Origin: Stenotrophobium rhamnosiphilum
Lineage (GTDB): Bacteria > Pseudomonadota > Gammaproteobacteria > Nevskiales > Nevskiaceae
Direction of reading: 5' to 3'
NCBI RefSeq assembly: GCF_003052265.1
Contig: NZ_QANS01000004.1
Coordinates: forward strand, 414 to 64,413
DNA length: 64,000 nucleotides
The notes beneath the pieces were generated by a model. That model ran no database searches. It had not been told where the DNA came from and was given only the letters and a program-made list of their open reading frames with translations. Numbering within the stretch: position 1 is the first letter of the stretch; each line of letters starts with the position of its first letter. Positions 8,822-18,802 of the stretch are shown here, one piece after another. The position numbers and the translations under genes are program-made.

Positions 8822-10042
8822 TTACTTGACGAGTTGGTTGAGATCGAAGATCGGCAGAAGAATCGCGAGCACGATCAGCAGTACAACGCCGCCCATCGTC
8901 AGAATCAGGATAGGCTCAAACACGCCCATTAATGCGGCGACTAGTGTTTCCACTTCGCGTTCTTGATTTTCGGCGGCGCGATCCAGCATGTCATCGAGCT
9001 TGCCTGATGATTCGCCACTGGAAATGAGATGCACCGTAATTGGTGGGAATAATTTGCTGGCGCCTAGAGAGCGGCTCAATGGCGCGCCTTCGCGCACTTT
9101 GGCTGCAGCTTCTTCAATCGCATCACGCATGGGCAGATTGGTGACGACTTGAGTGCCGATACGCATCGCATCAAGAATCGGCACGCCGCTGCCAAACAAG
9201 ATGCCGAGCGTGCGCGTGAAGCGACCGGTGTTAGCGCCGCGGGTTAAACGACCTATCAGTGGTAAGCGCAACTGGATGGCGTGCACGCGGCGTTTAAATA
9301 GTTCGTTACGCAACATGCGGACGAATATGAAACCACCAGCGCCCATCAGGATCAGTAGATAGATACCCCAATCACGCAGAAAATCTGAGATCGCGATCAA
9401 GCCGCGCGTCAGAATCGGCAGCTCAGCATCAATGTCTTGGAATACCTGTACGACCTGCGGCACAACGTATGTGAGCAGGGCAGTGACCACGCCGATAGCA
9501 ACAACGGTGAGGATGATCGGGTAGAACGCTGCCAGCATCATCTTCGACTGCATCACTTGGCGACGCTCAACATAGTCGGCCAAGCGTTCAAGAATGTGAT
9601 CGAGTTTGCCCGATTGCTCACCAGCTTCGATGGTTGCGCGGAACAGCGGCGGAAATACATTCGGAAACTGATTAAGCGAATTGGCGAGTGTGTTGCCTTC
9701 AATAACGCCAGCGCGAATTCCTAGGGCAATACGCTTAATGCGCTTGGTTTCGCTTTGATCAGCAACAGCGGTTAAAGCTTCATCGAGTGGCAGACCAGAG
9801 CGACTTAGCGTTGCGAGCTGACGTGTGAACAGTGATAGCTCGGTAGCGGAGATGCCGCCACCACCACGCTGGAACAAATTGCTTTGCGCGATCTTGTTGC
9901 CTTCAGCAACTTCGGAAATCTCAAGCGGCGAGAGTCCGCGATCACGCAACAACTGACGCGCTTGGCGCGGAGTGTCGGCTTCAATCAGGCCTTTTTCTTG
10001 GCGGCCTTTGCTATTGAGTGCGGTGTATTCGTAGGCAGCCAT
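8822..10042 (-). CDS. gspF: Type II secretion inner-membrane protein GspF
   Basis: 406 aa, usual length, with two repeated GspF/PilC domains (about 70-195 and 270-395) and three membrane helices (about 170-190, 220-240, 375-395). Typical are the N-terminal AAYEYTALNSKGRQEKG and the C-terminal LAILLPIFDLNQLVK. It forms the inner-membrane platform that couples GspE to pseudopilus assembly. It is the last gene of gspC-D-E-F, 29 nt after gspE. Its 3' end is duplicated in diverged form at 8689-8721. Confidence 0.96.
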   Translation of the reverse strand: MAAYEYTALNSKGRQEKGLIEADTPRQARQLLRDRGLSPLEISEVAEGNKIAQSNLFQRGGGGISATELSLFTRQLATLSRSGLPLDEALTAVADQSETKRIKRIALGIRAGVIEGNTLANSLNQFPNVFPPLFRATIEAGEQSGKLDHILERLADYVERRQVMQSKMMLAAFYPIILTVVAIGVVTALLTYVVPQVVQVFQDIDAELPILTRGLIAISDFLRDWGIYLLILMGAGGFIFVRMLRNELFKRRVHAIQLRLPLIGRLTRGANTGRFTRTLGILFGSGVPILDAMRIGTQVVTNLPMRDAIEEAAAKVREGAPLSRSLGASKLFPPITVHLISSGESSGKLDDMLDRAAENQEREVETLVAALMGVFEPILILTMGGVVLLIVLAILLPIFDLNQLVK

Positions 10043-10071
10043 GAGTTGGCGAGCAGCGGGTTAAGCCGCGC

Positions 10072-11571
10072 TCACTCCTCCATCGTCACGCGCAATACTT
10101 CGCGCAGTGTGGTTTCGCCGGAGATCACTTTGTTGCGACCAGACTGCAAAATGCCAGGGCCTTTTTCGCGAGCATAAGCTTCCATCGTTTGTTCGCTGGC
10201 GCCGTCGTGGATCATGGTTTCAAACTGACGATCGACTTCGATGATTTCATGAATGCCGCTACGGCCGAGATAACCGGTGTGGCGGCAAGCTGGGCAACCG
10301 ACGGCTTTATGCAGCGTCAGTTTTTCTTTCGTGCTGACGCTGAGTTGTTCTTTTTCTGCGATGCTGGCTTCGTAGGGTTCTTTGCAGTTTTTGCAAAGCG
10401 TACGTACGAGACGTTGCGCCATCAGGCCAATCAATGACGACGACAGCTGATAGGGCTCAACGCCCATATCGCGCAAACGCGTGATCGCACCAACGGCAGT
10501 GTTGGTATGCAGCGTCGAGAGTACGAGGTGACCCGTTTGTGAAGCCTGCACAGCAATCTGTGCGGTTTCGAGGTCGCGAATTTCGCCGATCATCACCACG
10601 TCAGGATCTTGACGAAGAATTGCACGCAGCCCGCGTGCAAAAGTCATGTTCACTTTGGTATTGACCTGCGTTTGACCCACGCCGTCAATGTAGTACTCGA
10701 TTGGATCTTCCACCGTCATGATGTTGCGGCTGTGGTCGTTGAGAACGCTCAGTGCCGAATACAGTGTGGTGGTTTTACCGGAACCGGTCGGGCCGGTGAC
10801 CAGCATGATGCCGTAAGGCTTGTGAATGATGCGACGCAGAACTTCAACCTGATCTGCGGCGATGCCGAGTTGTTCAAGATCCAGTTTGTCAGCTTGTTTA
10901 TCTAGAATACGCATCACGACGCGTTCTTGATGCTGGCCGGTTGGAATCGTTGAGACACGCACGTCGACTTTGCGACCACCGAATGCGCGGCTGATACGCC
11001 CATCTTGCGGCAAACGCTTTTCAGCAATGTCGAGCTTGGCCATTACCTTGATGCGTGAGACCAAGCGCGGGGCGAGGGCGCGAGGTGGTGCGATGATTTC
11101 TCGCAGCACACCGTCAACACGGAAGCGCACCTGAAAGCGATTTTCAAAGCTTTCAATGTGAATATCGGATGCGTTTTCTTTGATCGCTTCAACGAGCAAG
11201 CCGTTGATCAGTCGAATGACGGGTGCATCGTCATTCGACTCCAGAAGATCCTGAGTTTCGCTGAGTGCTTGAGCGAGTGAATCCAGATCGGCTTCTTCTT
11301 CGTCGAGACCATGCATGAGGCCAGCGGCAGCGCCGGTTTGGCCTTCATAAACGCGCTGGAGTAGCGCATCGAATTCTTGCGGCGTGACTTTCTGCAGGCG
11401 CAGCGGGCGGCCCACAAAGCGGCGTGCTTCTTGAATCGCTTCAATGGTGGTGCCAGGTCGCGCAACAGCGAGAACATGATCGCCACGATCTTCGCTAACG
11501 ATCAGGCCATGACGTTTAGCGAAAGCAAAAGAGGGACGGCGCAGGCTTGCGTCCATATGCGTTGCAGTCAT
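10072..11571 (-). CDS. gspE: Type II secretion ATPase GspE
   Basis: 499 aa. The N-terminal GspE domain is followed by the secretion ATPase, with Walker A GPTGSGKTTT at 260-269, an Asp box near 286-292, Walker B RQDPDVVMIGEIRD near 320-333 and a His box near 348-355. The zinc-binding tetracysteine is present (CKNC at 393-396, CPAC at 426-429), which marks GspE/PilB-type ATPases. It drives pseudopilus assembly from the cytoplasmic face. It starts 6 nt after the gspD stop. Confidence 0.96.
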   Translation of the reverse strand: MTATHMDASLRRPSFAFAKRHGLIVSEDRGDHVLAVARPGTTIEAIQEARRFVGRPLRLQKVTPQEFDALLQRVYEGQTGAAAGLMHGLDEEEADLDSLAQALSETQDLLESNDDAPVIRLINGLLVEAIKENASDIHIESFENRFQVRFRVDGVLREIIAPPRALAPRLVSRIKVMAKLDIAEKRLPQDGRISRAFGGRKVDVRVSTIPTGQHQERVVMRILDKQADKLDLEQLGIAADQVEVLRRIIHKPYGIMLVTGPTGSGKTTTLYSALSVLNDHSRNIMTVEDPIEYYIDGVGQTQVNTKVNMTFARGLRAILRQDPDVVMIGEIRDLETAQIAVQASQTGHLVLSTLHTNTAVGAITRLRDMGVEPYQLSSSLIGLMAQRLVRTLCKNCKEPYEASIAEKEQLSVSTKEKLTLHKAVGCPACRHTGYLGRSGIHEIIEVDRQFETMIHDGASEQTMEAYAREKGPGILQSGRNKVISGETTLREVLRVTMEE

Positions 11572-11577
11572 CGTGAA

Positions 11578-13668
11578 TTACGGCTGCGCGGCATCAGGCG
11601 CTGCAGGAGCCGTTACTTCAGGCGCTGGAGCCGCTTGTACCTGAGGCGCAGCTGCAGCTGGAGTCGGTGCTGGCGCCGGCGCATCAACAACAGGTGGCAT
11701 GCTCTTCAGATAATTATCGAAGCTTTCCATGACCGGACGCTGTCCGCCAATCAGCGGTACGGCGCCGCCAACGTTGGCATTAATTTGTGCTTCGCGAACG
11801 GCATCATATTTACGACGCGTGTAGTAATCGCCATCGGTCCGCTTGCGCAGGATCGAAGGGCGAATGAACAGCATCAAGTTCTGCTTGGTTTTGCTAACCG
11901 AGCGATATTGGAAAAGGCTGCCAATGAATGGAATGGAACTGAGCAGCGGCACGCCACTCTTGCTGTCCGTAATCTGATCTTGAATCAAACCACCGATCAC
12001 CAAAATCTGACCGTTTTCGACGCCGACAGTATTGGTCAGCGTGCGCTTGTTGGTAATCAGGTTTGAACTTCCGGCAGTACCGCTGGCGATGCCGGAAACT
12101 TCAAGATTGAGTTTCAGCTTTACGCGATTGTCAGCGTTGATCTGCGGCGTAACGCCCAGCGTCAGGCCCACGTCTTTGCGCTCAATGGTCTGGAACGGAT
12201 TAACTGAACCGTTGGATGAGTTCGAGCCCGTATTAGAAAACGAACCGCTAAGAAACGGCACTTCTTGTCCGGCAGAAAACTTTGCTTCCTGATTATCCAT
12301 CGTCACCAAAGTCGGTGTGGACAATACGTTGGTGTCGCCGTCGTTCTTCAGTGCTTTGATCAGCAGCGCCAAGCTGGTGCCACCGGAGCTGAGAACGCCG
12401 CCGCCGATGTTGATGCCCTGGCCAATCAAACCGAGATATGCAGAATCACTGCCAGAGGTTACAGCGGTGCTGAGTGCAGTCAGCGTATCTGGATTGAGAA
12501 TACTCGCCGCTGCAATGCGATTCTGATTGAACACGGCCCAATCGACGCCCAATTGGCTGGCTTTGTTAGCGCTGACTTCAGCAATGACTGCTTCAACCAA
12601 AATTTGCGCGCGTTCAATATCGAGTTGCGAAATGACATCGCGAATCTGACGCATCATCTTTGGTGCAGCGGTGATGACGAGCGCGTTGGAATCTTTTTCT
12701 GCCAGTACTTTGACGCCTTCAGTGCCACCGCCGCCGCTGGACGAGGAAACCGGTGCTGAAGTTGCAGCAGAACTGGCGCTGCTGCTGGATGAGCTGGTGC
12801 TGCTCTTGGAGGCTTGCTGTGCATAGCCCTGCAAGATTGGCGCAAGGCTATCTGCGCTGGCGTAGCGCAAGTAGACCACTTGCGTTGAACCGCCTTCGGT
12901 TGGCGTTGCATCCAACTTGGTAATGATCGAAAGCATTTTCTGACGATCAGATTTTTCGCCGCCAAGCAGAACGCTGTTGGTGCGTTCATCAGCAATCACG
13001 GCCGGTGCACGCGAGCCGGGGTCGGCTTGCTTGTCTTGCTGTGTCAGAGAGGTGAGGGTGCGCACCACTTCAGGGGCGCTTGCGTTGACGAGGCGTACGA
13101 CTTCAATTTCGCGGTCGCCGGTTTGATCCATCTGCTTGATCAACTGCTCGATGCGCACAACATTCGCAGCGCGATCAGAGATGATCAGCATATTGCTCGA
13201 TGGATACGCGGCGAGATGTCCCCACTGCGGAATCAATGGACGCAGAATCGGTACGAGCTGAGCAGCAGAAATATTTTCAACTTGATAAACGTGAGTTACG
13301 ACGCCATCAATTGGCAAGCCAGAGCCGCTGGCGTTGGGCACGCCACCGTCGGTACGCGCATTGGTTTCTGGAACGATCTTGATCGCTTGTCCTGCGGGTA
13401 CTGCTGCAAAACCTTGTACCTGCAATACCGCCAAGAAAGTTGCATACACGCCAGCTGGTGACATCGGGCGTGAAGACACGACCGTGACTTTGCCTTTAAC
13501 GCGCGGGTCAACGATGAAATTTTTGCCGGTGACTTCACTCACCGTGGCGATCAGCGAATTGATATCCGCATCTTTCAGGTTGAGAGTGACCGCAGCGGCA
13601 GCGGGATACGCCACCGCCAGCAACATGATTGCCGCAAAGAAACTTTTAACGCGGAGCATGGATGCCAT
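11578..13668 (-). CDS. gspD: Type II secretion secretin GspD
   Basis: 696 aa outer-membrane channel. A signal peptide (about 1-25) precedes N0-N3 domains; N1 to N3 contain repeated VVYLRYASADSLAPIL-type motifs. N3 holds a Ser-rich insert (about 290-315, the usual GspD linker). The secretin core carries VPFLSGSF and GVPLLSSIPFIGSLF. A Pro/Ala-rich tail follows the core (about 660-696), perhaps binding a pilotin or the cell wall. It is 2 nt after gspC and 6 nt before gspE. Confidence 0.96.
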   Translation of the reverse strand: MASMLRVKSFFAAIMLLAVAYPAAAAVTLNLKDADINSLIATVSEVTGKNFIVDPRVKGKVTVVSSRPMSPAGVYATFLAVLQVQGFAAVPAGQAIKIVPETNARTDGGVPNASGSGLPIDGVVTHVYQVENISAAQLVPILRPLIPQWGHLAAYPSSNMLIISDRAANVVRIEQLIKQMDQTGDREIEVVRLVNASAPEVVRTLTSLTQQDKQADPGSRAPAVIADERTNSVLLGGEKSDRQKMLSIITKLDATPTEGGSTQVVYLRYASADSLAPILQGYAQQASKSSTSSSSSSASSAATSAPVSSSSGGGGTEGVKVLAEKDSNALVITAAPKMMRQIRDVISQLDIERAQILVEAVIAEVSANKASQLGVDWAVFNQNRIAAASILNPDTLTALSTAVTSGSDSAYLGLIGQGINIGGGVLSSGGTSLALLIKALKNDGDTNVLSTPTLVTMDNQEAKFSAGQEVPFLSGSFSNTGSNSSNGSVNPFQTIERKDVGLTLGVTPQINADNRVKLKLNLEVSGIASGTAGSSNLITNKRTLTNTVGVENGQILVIGGLIQDQITDSKSGVPLLSSIPFIGSLFQYRSVSKTKQNLMLFIRPSILRKRTDGDYYTRRKYDAVREAQINANVGGAVPLIGGQRPVMESFDNYLKSMPPVVDAPAPAPTPAAAAPQVQAAPAPEVTAPAAPDAAQP

Positions 13669-13670
13669 AT

Positions 13671-14528
13671 TTAGTTGAATGAGACGTTAAGGGTTTGAGG
13701 TTGACCACCGCGGTCAATGACGATGCTGACACTGCCCGCTTTGCTCAGATCAGTGAGCATCTGCATGGCTTTCTGAGTGTCGTCTAACTGAATGCCGTTG
13801 ATCGAAGTGATCAAGTCGCCAGGACGCAAGCCTGCGTTATTGAACAGCGCTTGATTCTGGCCGGGATAAACGCGATAGCCTTTCATGCGGCCACCGACAT
13901 TGACGGGTTGTACGCGAATGTATTCAGCCGCTTTGTTGGGATCTGCGAGCAGCTCTTGTCGCACTTGCGACAATTGGCCGCCGCCCAGACCTTCGCTTGA
14001 TGCGCCGCCGGTAAATTCAGCGCCGGGCTTATCTTTATCTAAACGCAGCGTTTCAAGCTGGCCATTACGTGACAGCACGACGCGATCGGCAAAAATAGCT
14101 TGCAGATTGACGCCATCAACAATGTCTTGGCCGATGGAATACGGTTTTTCATCGCCACTGGGTTGGCCAATCAATGCACGTGACTCTTTATCGGTTGTGC
14201 CGGCAAAAATTCCGAGCAGGGTGAGATTGAGTTGCGTGTCGGGCGCAGCGTCCAGATTTGAGGCTTGCGGTTGATAAAGCCCGAACAGTCGTGCGCTCAG
14301 AATGAGGTCGAGTTTTGGAGCGTTGCTTTGCGTATTTGCCGTGGTTTGTACGGCAGCAGGGCGCCAACGTGCGGATTCGGGTGTTGGCACTAATGACCAG
14401 ATCAAACGTGCTGCCGCAATCGCGATGGCAATCAAAAGTAAAACTTGTGCGGCTGGAATGAGCCACCGGACATGGCGCTCATAGCCATGCGACAGGGTTT
14501 TTCCAAGTTGATCTGGGATTGTCAGCAT
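13671..14528 (-). CDS. gspC: Type II secretion protein GspC
   Basis: 285 aa. One N-terminal membrane helix (about 24-45) is followed by a homology region (about 75-160, LDLILSARLFGLY then LTLLGIFAGTTDKESRALI) that contacts the secretin N0 domain. A C-terminal PDZ domain (about 195-285) contains NAGLRPGDLITSINGIQLDD. It links the inner-membrane platform to GspD and opens the operon. No gspG-N genes are present here, so the rest of the system must be elsewhere. Confidence 0.92.
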   Translation of the reverse strand: MLTIPDQLGKTLSHGYERHVRWLIPAAQVLLLIAIAIAAARLIWSLVPTPESARWRPAAVQTTANTQSNAPKLDLILSARLFGLYQPQASNLDAAPDTQLNLTLLGIFAGTTDKESRALIGQPSGDEKPYSIGQDIVDGVNLQAIFADRVVLSRNGQLETLRLDKDKPGAEFTGGASSEGLGGGQLSQVRQELLADPNKAAEYIRVQPVNVGGRMKGYRVYPGQNQALFNNAGLRPGDLITSINGIQLDDTQKAMQMLTDLSKAGSVSIVIDRGGQPQTLNVSFN

Positions 14529-14983
14529 GGCCGCATCATAACCGGTCTAAACCCTGAAAACAGCAATAAAAATGTGAGTTGTGCGGGGCTTATGCGCGCA
14601 AGAATTGAAGCTGTTTTATCAGTCATCCGTGCATTGCAGCCGCTAAAGTTTTGCAATTTAAGGCGGTGAATTTGAAGTGAGAGCGAATTTCATCGGCTGA
14701 AAGCAAAATCGTTGAGGATTATCAGGGTATTCACTGACTACTTTGTGACACTTAAGTTGCTTGCACTTGAGTTAAGTCGGATGAATGCTGCTTTGACGTC
14801 TGCACGATGTTATTTAAGATTATAGTCCGACAGTTATTGCAAATAAAATATAACAATATGCGATTGTCATGCAGTGCGCTAGATCGTCGGCGCGTGTAGC
14901 TTTTTGTGGCTCTTGCAAAGCGCGCGACAGGACCACATATAGATAGACGTTTCTCCGCAGACTTATTTGGCTAAACTTGAAGC
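14529..14983. other. Non-coding gap between gspC and clpS
   Basis: About 455 bp, more AT-rich than its surroundings, between divergent genes. The only element I can point to is a perfect TATAAT on the minus strand (14824 to 14819), a possible -10 for the gspC-F operon without a convincing -35. I found no open frame with its own ribosome site and no strong hairpin. Confidence 0.5.
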
Positions 14984-15301
14984 ATGAGTGAACATGAAAA
15001 CGAACGAGGTCATGGGCTAGTTGTCGAAGAGTCCAAGCCTAAGCTGCAGCGGCCGCCGATGTGTAAGGTGGTCATGATCAATGACGATTTCACGCCAATG
15101 GATTTTGTGGTCCAAGTCTTGCAACAGTATTTTCACCACGATAGAGAGAAAGCAGTTCAGATCATGCTGCAGATTCATAGTCAGGGTAGGGCGGTTGCTG
15201 GAACCTATCCGGTAGAAATTGCTGAAACCAAAACCGCGCAGGTCAATGCTTATGCGCGCAAGCATCAACACCCGCTGCTAACAGTGATGGAGAAAGCCTA
15301 G
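14984..15301 (+). CDS. clpS: ATP-dependent Clp protease adaptor ClpS
   Basis: 105 aa. The core motif [17 protein letters not shown] (about 27-43) and the later [19 protein letters not shown] (about 66-84) contain the N-degron pocket and ClpA-contact residues. It recognises N-terminal Leu, Phe, Trp and Tyr and hands substrates to ClpA. Its TAG stop shares one base with the clpA GTG start, so the two are coupled. Confidence 0.96.
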   Translation: MSEHENERGHGLVVEESKPKLQRPPMCKVVMINDDFTPMDFVVQVLQQYFHHDREKAVQIMLQIHSQGRAVAGTYPVEIAETKTAQVNAYARKHQHPLLTVMEKA

Positions 15302-17577
15302 TGCTCTCAGAAGAACTACAAAAAGCCCTCGACGCAGCATTCGTCACTGCTCGGATGGAAGGGCACGATCTGCTCACAGTTGAGCATCTGCTGTTGGCCT
15401 TGTTATCCGACGCCAATGTCTCGGAAGCGCTAAGCGCGGCCGGCATCGACATGGAAAAGCTGGAGAAAGATCTGCGCGAATACATCCGCGACAGCATCCA
15501 GTCCGTCAAAGACGGCGAGCGCCGCGAAGTGCAGCCAACGCTTTCATTCCAACGCGTTCTGCAACGCGCGATTTATCACGTGCAGGCTTCGGGCAAGAAG
15601 CAAGTCAGCACGCTCAACGTGCTGGTCGCGATGTTTGCTGAAAAAGATACGCACGCGGTTTACCTCCTGGGTGAACAGGGCGTGACGCGTCTGGATATCG
15701 TCAATTTCATTTCGCATGGCATCGCCAAGAATGGTTCGGCGCCAGAGCCAGCACAGGACAATGAAGACAAAGAAGAGGCAGGCAACGGACGTGAAGCGCA
15801 GAAGAGCGCGCTGGAACAGTTCGCCGTCAATCTCAATGAACGCGCTGCCAAAGGATTGATTGATCCGCTGATTGGTCGCGAGGCAGAAGTCGAACGCGTG
15901 ATGCAGACGCTGTGCCGTCGTCGTAAGAACAACCCGCTCTTGGTGGGTGAAGCTGGCGTGGGCAAAACTGCGATTGCGGAAGGCTTGGCTTGGCTGATTG
16001 TCGAAGGCAAGGTTCCTGATCTGCTACGCGCGGGCATCGTGTATAGCCTTGATTTGGGCTCGCTTATCGCAGGCACCAAATATCGCGGCGATTTTGAAAA
16101 GCGCTTCAAAGCTGTCATGACGGAGTTGCAGCAGACGCCGGGCGCGATTGTCTTCATCGACGAAATTCACATGATCATCGGCGCTGGCGCAGCGAGCGGC
16201 GGCGTGATGGATGCATCGAATCTGCTCAAGCCATTGCTGGCTGGTGGCGAGTTGAGCTGCATCGGCTCCACGACCTATCAGGAATATCGCGGCATCTTTG
16301 AGAAGGATCGTGCGCTTGCACGTCGCTTCCAAAAGATTGACGTGCCTGAGCCTTCGGTGGAAGACACGGTCAAGATTCTTGAAGGTCTGCGTGCGCGTTT
16401 TGAAGAGCATCACTCTGTGCAGTTCACGCGCGGCGCGCTGCGCTCGGCGGTAGAGCTTTCAACCCGTCACATCACCGATCGCCATCTGCCCGATAAGGCT
16501 ATCGACGTAATTGATGAAGCTGCTGCGCGTCTACGTTTGTTGCCAGAGTCCAAACGCCGCAAGACAGTGCAGGTGCGCGATATTGAAGAGACCATCGCCA
16601 AGATCGCACGCATTCCGGCGAAGAGTGTTTCCAGCAATGATCGCGACAAGCTCGCAACGCTGGAACGTGATTTGCGCTTGACCATTTTTGGTCAGAATCC
16701 TGCCATCGAACAGCTCGCGTCCAGTATCAAACTGTCGCGCTCAGGTTTGGGTAGCCCGGATAAACCGATCGGCAATTTCTTGCTGGCTGGTCCAACCGGT
16801 GTTGGCAAAACTGAAGTCACTAAACAGCTCGCACAGTTACTGGGCATCGAACTGATTCGCTTCGACATGAGCGAATACATGGAGCGTCACACGGTGAGCC
16901 GTTTGATTGGCGCGCCGCCGGGCTATGTTGGTTTTGATCAAGGCGGCTTGCTGACTGAAGCTGTGATCAAGCACCCGCATTGCGTCGTGTTGCTGGATGA
17001 AATCGAAAAAGCGCATCCCGATGTCTTCAATCTGCTGTTGCAGGTTATGGACCACGGCACGCTCACCGATAACAACGGCCGCGCTGCAGATTTCCGCAAC
17101 GTGATTTTGGTGATGACGACCAATGCCGGCGCCGAAGAATCTGCGCGTCGCAACATGGGTTTGATTGATCAGAACAACATGACCGACGCACTCGAAGTGA
17201 TTCGTCGCATGTTCACGCCGGAGTTCCGCAACCGTCTCGACGCCATCATCGCGTTTGCCCCGCTGGGCAAGGCGGAGATCATGCGCGTTGTCGATAAATT
17301 CCTGATGCAGCTTGAAGAGCAGTTATCAGCCAAGCAAGTTCATCTGGATATCGATGAAGAGGCCAAGGCTTGGATTGCTGAGCGTGGCTATGATGTGAAG
17401 ATGGGCGCACGCCCGATGGCGCGTGTGATTCAGGAAAACATCAAGCGTCCGCTGGCGGAAGAGTTGCTGTTCGGCAAACTCGCGAATGGCGGCAATGTCA
17501 CCGTGGTGGTGAAGGACGGCAAGCTCGACTTCGAAGTCGAGGCGCGCGAAAAGCCTTCGGTGCTTGAGCCGGTCTAA
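15301..17577 (+). CDS. clpA: ATP-dependent Clp protease ATPase ClpA
   Basis: 758 aa with a GTG start overlapping the clpS stop by one base. A double-Clp N domain (1-145) is followed by an acidic linker and two AAA+ modules: first Walker A GEAGVGKT at 216-223, second GPTGVGKT near 497-504. There is no ClpB-type middle coiled-coil. It unfolds substrates, including ClpS-delivered N-degron proteins, and feeds them to ClpP, whose gene is not in this window. Confidence 0.97.
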   Translation: MLSEELQKALDAAFVTARMEGHDLLTVEHLLLALLSDANVSEALSAAGIDMEKLEKDLREYIRDSIQSVKDGERREVQPTLSFQRVLQRAIYHVQASGKKQVSTLNVLVAMFAEKDTHAVYLLGEQGVTRLDIVNFISHGIAKNGSAPEPAQDNEDKEEAGNGREAQKSALEQFAVNLNERAAKGLIDPLIGREAEVERVMQTLCRRRKNNPLLVGEAGVGKTAIAEGLAWLIVEGKVPDLLRAGIVYSLDLGSLIAGTKYRGDFEKRFKAVMTELQQTPGAIVFIDEIHMIIGAGAASGGVMDASNLLKPLLAGGELSCIGSTTYQEYRGIFEKDRALARRFQKIDVPEPSVEDTVKILEGLRARFEEHHSVQFTRGALRSAVELSTRHITDRHLPDKAIDVIDEAAARLRLLPESKRRKTVQVRDIEETIAKIARIPAKSVSSNDRDKLATLERDLRLTIFGQNPAIEQLASSIKLSRSGLGSPDKPIGNFLLAGPTGVGKTEVTKQLAQLLGIELIRFDMSEYMERHTVSRLIGAPPGYVGFDQGGLLTEAVIKHPHCVVLLDEIEKAHPDVFNLLLQVMDHGTLTDNNGRAADFRNVILVMTTNAGAEESARRNMGLIDQNNMTDALEVIRRMFTPEFRNRLDAIIAFAPLGKAEIMRVVDKFLMQLEEQLSAKQVHLDIDEEAKAWIAERGYDVKMGARPMARVIQENIKRPLAEELLFGKLANGGNVTVVVKDGKLDFEVEAREKPSVLEPV

Positions 17578-17606
17578 GGCAAAACACTAAAGCAAGGTAA
17601 ACGACG

Positions 17607-17635
17607 AAGCCCGCATCAGCGGGCTTTGTCTTTAT
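17607..17635 (+). terminator. Intrinsic terminator after clpA
   Basis: AAGCCCGC (17607-17614), loop ATCA, GCGGGCTT (17619-17626), then TGTCTTTATT. It lies 30 bp past the clpA stop and separates clpA from the convergent infA. Confidence 0.85.
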
Positions 17636-17680
17636 TAGCGGGTGGTTACAACCAGAGTAGCGCTAGGAACAACCTAGCGA

Positions 17681-17899
17681 TTACTTATCACGGAACGTGA
17701 TGCGTCCCTTGGTCAGGTCGTAAGGTGTCAGTTCAACTTTGACCTTATCGCCCGTCAGAATACGGATGTAGTTTTTGCGCATGCGGCCTGAAATGTGAGC
17801 CGTTACAACGTGTCCGTTATCCAGCTTTACGCGGAACGTCGTGTTGGGCAGGGTTTCTACAACCGTGCCCGGCATTTCAATGTGATCTTCTTTTGCCAT
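17681..17899 (-). CDS. infA: Translation initiation factor IF-1
   Basis: 72 aa, exactly the family length. It is an S1/OB-fold protein with [19 protein letters not shown] at the start and [18 protein letters not shown] near the end. It binds the ribosomal A site during initiation. Its position between clpA and bpt is conserved in gammaproteobacteria. It starts 68 bp after the bpt stop on the same strand. Confidence 0.97.
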   Translation of the reverse strand: MAKEDHIEMPGTVVETLPNTTFRVKLDNGHVVTAHISGRMRKNYIRILTGDKVKVELTPYDLTKGRITFRDK

Positions 17900-17967
17900 G
17901 TGTCCCAGAGGGGTTGGAAAGCGCGGGCATTATCCACGCTCACCCCTCAAGCTTCAACCAATGGTTT

Positions 17968-18675
17968 CTAAGCGGGGACTGTGGCCCAGCTGTTTTCGAC
18001 TAGAAGCTCCAAAGGACGGAAGTTCTTTTTGTAGTCCATTTTCCGGCTCTCTGACACCCAATAGCCTAGGTAAACATATGGAAGGCCTAGTTTCTTGGCG
18101 CCCGCAATTTGGCTCAAAACTGCATAGGTTCCGAGGCTGCGTGCAGCTTCGTCCGGATCGAAAAATGTGTAGACCGCCGAGAGCGCTGCGGGCAGGGAAT
18201 CGACCACTGCAACCGCAAGAAGCCGTCCATCACTTCGAAATTCCCAGAATTGAGCGTCGCCCCAACTGCACTGCAAGAAGCTCTGAAAGGCCTCTGGATT
18301 GTCGCCATCCATACCTTCGCCAGGGTGTCGCACCTGCAAATAACGTTGGTAAAGCGTGTGATGTTCCTCGCTGAGCGTGTGCACGATCTGCAATTCCAGA
18401 TCTGCGTTTCGCGTCAAGCAACGTTGTTGCGAGCGACTGGCTCGGAACGTCTCGACTGCGACTCGTGAAGGCGTGCAGAGCTGGCAGTTATTGCAATGCG
18501 GGCGATAAACATAGTCGCCGCTGCGACGAAAGCCTTGAGTAATCAGCCAGGCATAGCGTTCGCGGGTCATCTGCAATGCAGGATCGACGTACGCATTTCT
18601 CGCGCTTCGATCGGGCAGATAGCCGCAGGCGTTTTCGGTGCTGAGGTAGAGATTAAATTGGCGCGTGCTGCTCAT
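17968..18675 (-). CDS. bpt: Aspartate/glutamate leucyltransferase Bpt
   Basis: 235 aa. The Ate/Bpt N-terminal domain has CGYLPDRSARN (about 17-27) and YRPHCNNCQLCTPSRV with its Cys cluster (about 57-72). The C-terminal GNAT-like domain has YLGYWVSESRKMDYK (about 199-213). It transfers Leu from Leu-tRNA to N-terminal Asp or Glu, creating ClpS degrons. It lies 127 bp after aat on the same strand, beside clpS-clpA. I favour the bacterial leucyl form over an arginyltransferase from context and length. Confidence 0.93.
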   Translation of the reverse strand: MSSTRQFNLYLSTENACGYLPDRSARNAYVDPALQMTRERYAWLITQGFRRSGDYVYRPHCNNCQLCTPSRVAVETFRASRSQQRCLTRNADLELQIVHTLSEEHHTLYQRYLQVRHPGEGMDGDNPEAFQSFLQCSWGDAQFWEFRSDGRLLAVAVVDSLPAALSAVYTFFDPDEAARSLGTYAVLSQIAGAKKLGLPYVYLGYWVSESRKMDYKKNFRPLELLVENSWATVPA

Positions 18676-18802
18676 GCGTCGATAGTAAGGCGTTCGGGGT
18701 GCAAATTCAGGGTGCGTTTAATCGCGTCAATCGTGATTAATTTAACGCTATTAAATTTATAGTTTATAAAATATAACAAATTGAATGATCGTTGCGACGT
18801 AG

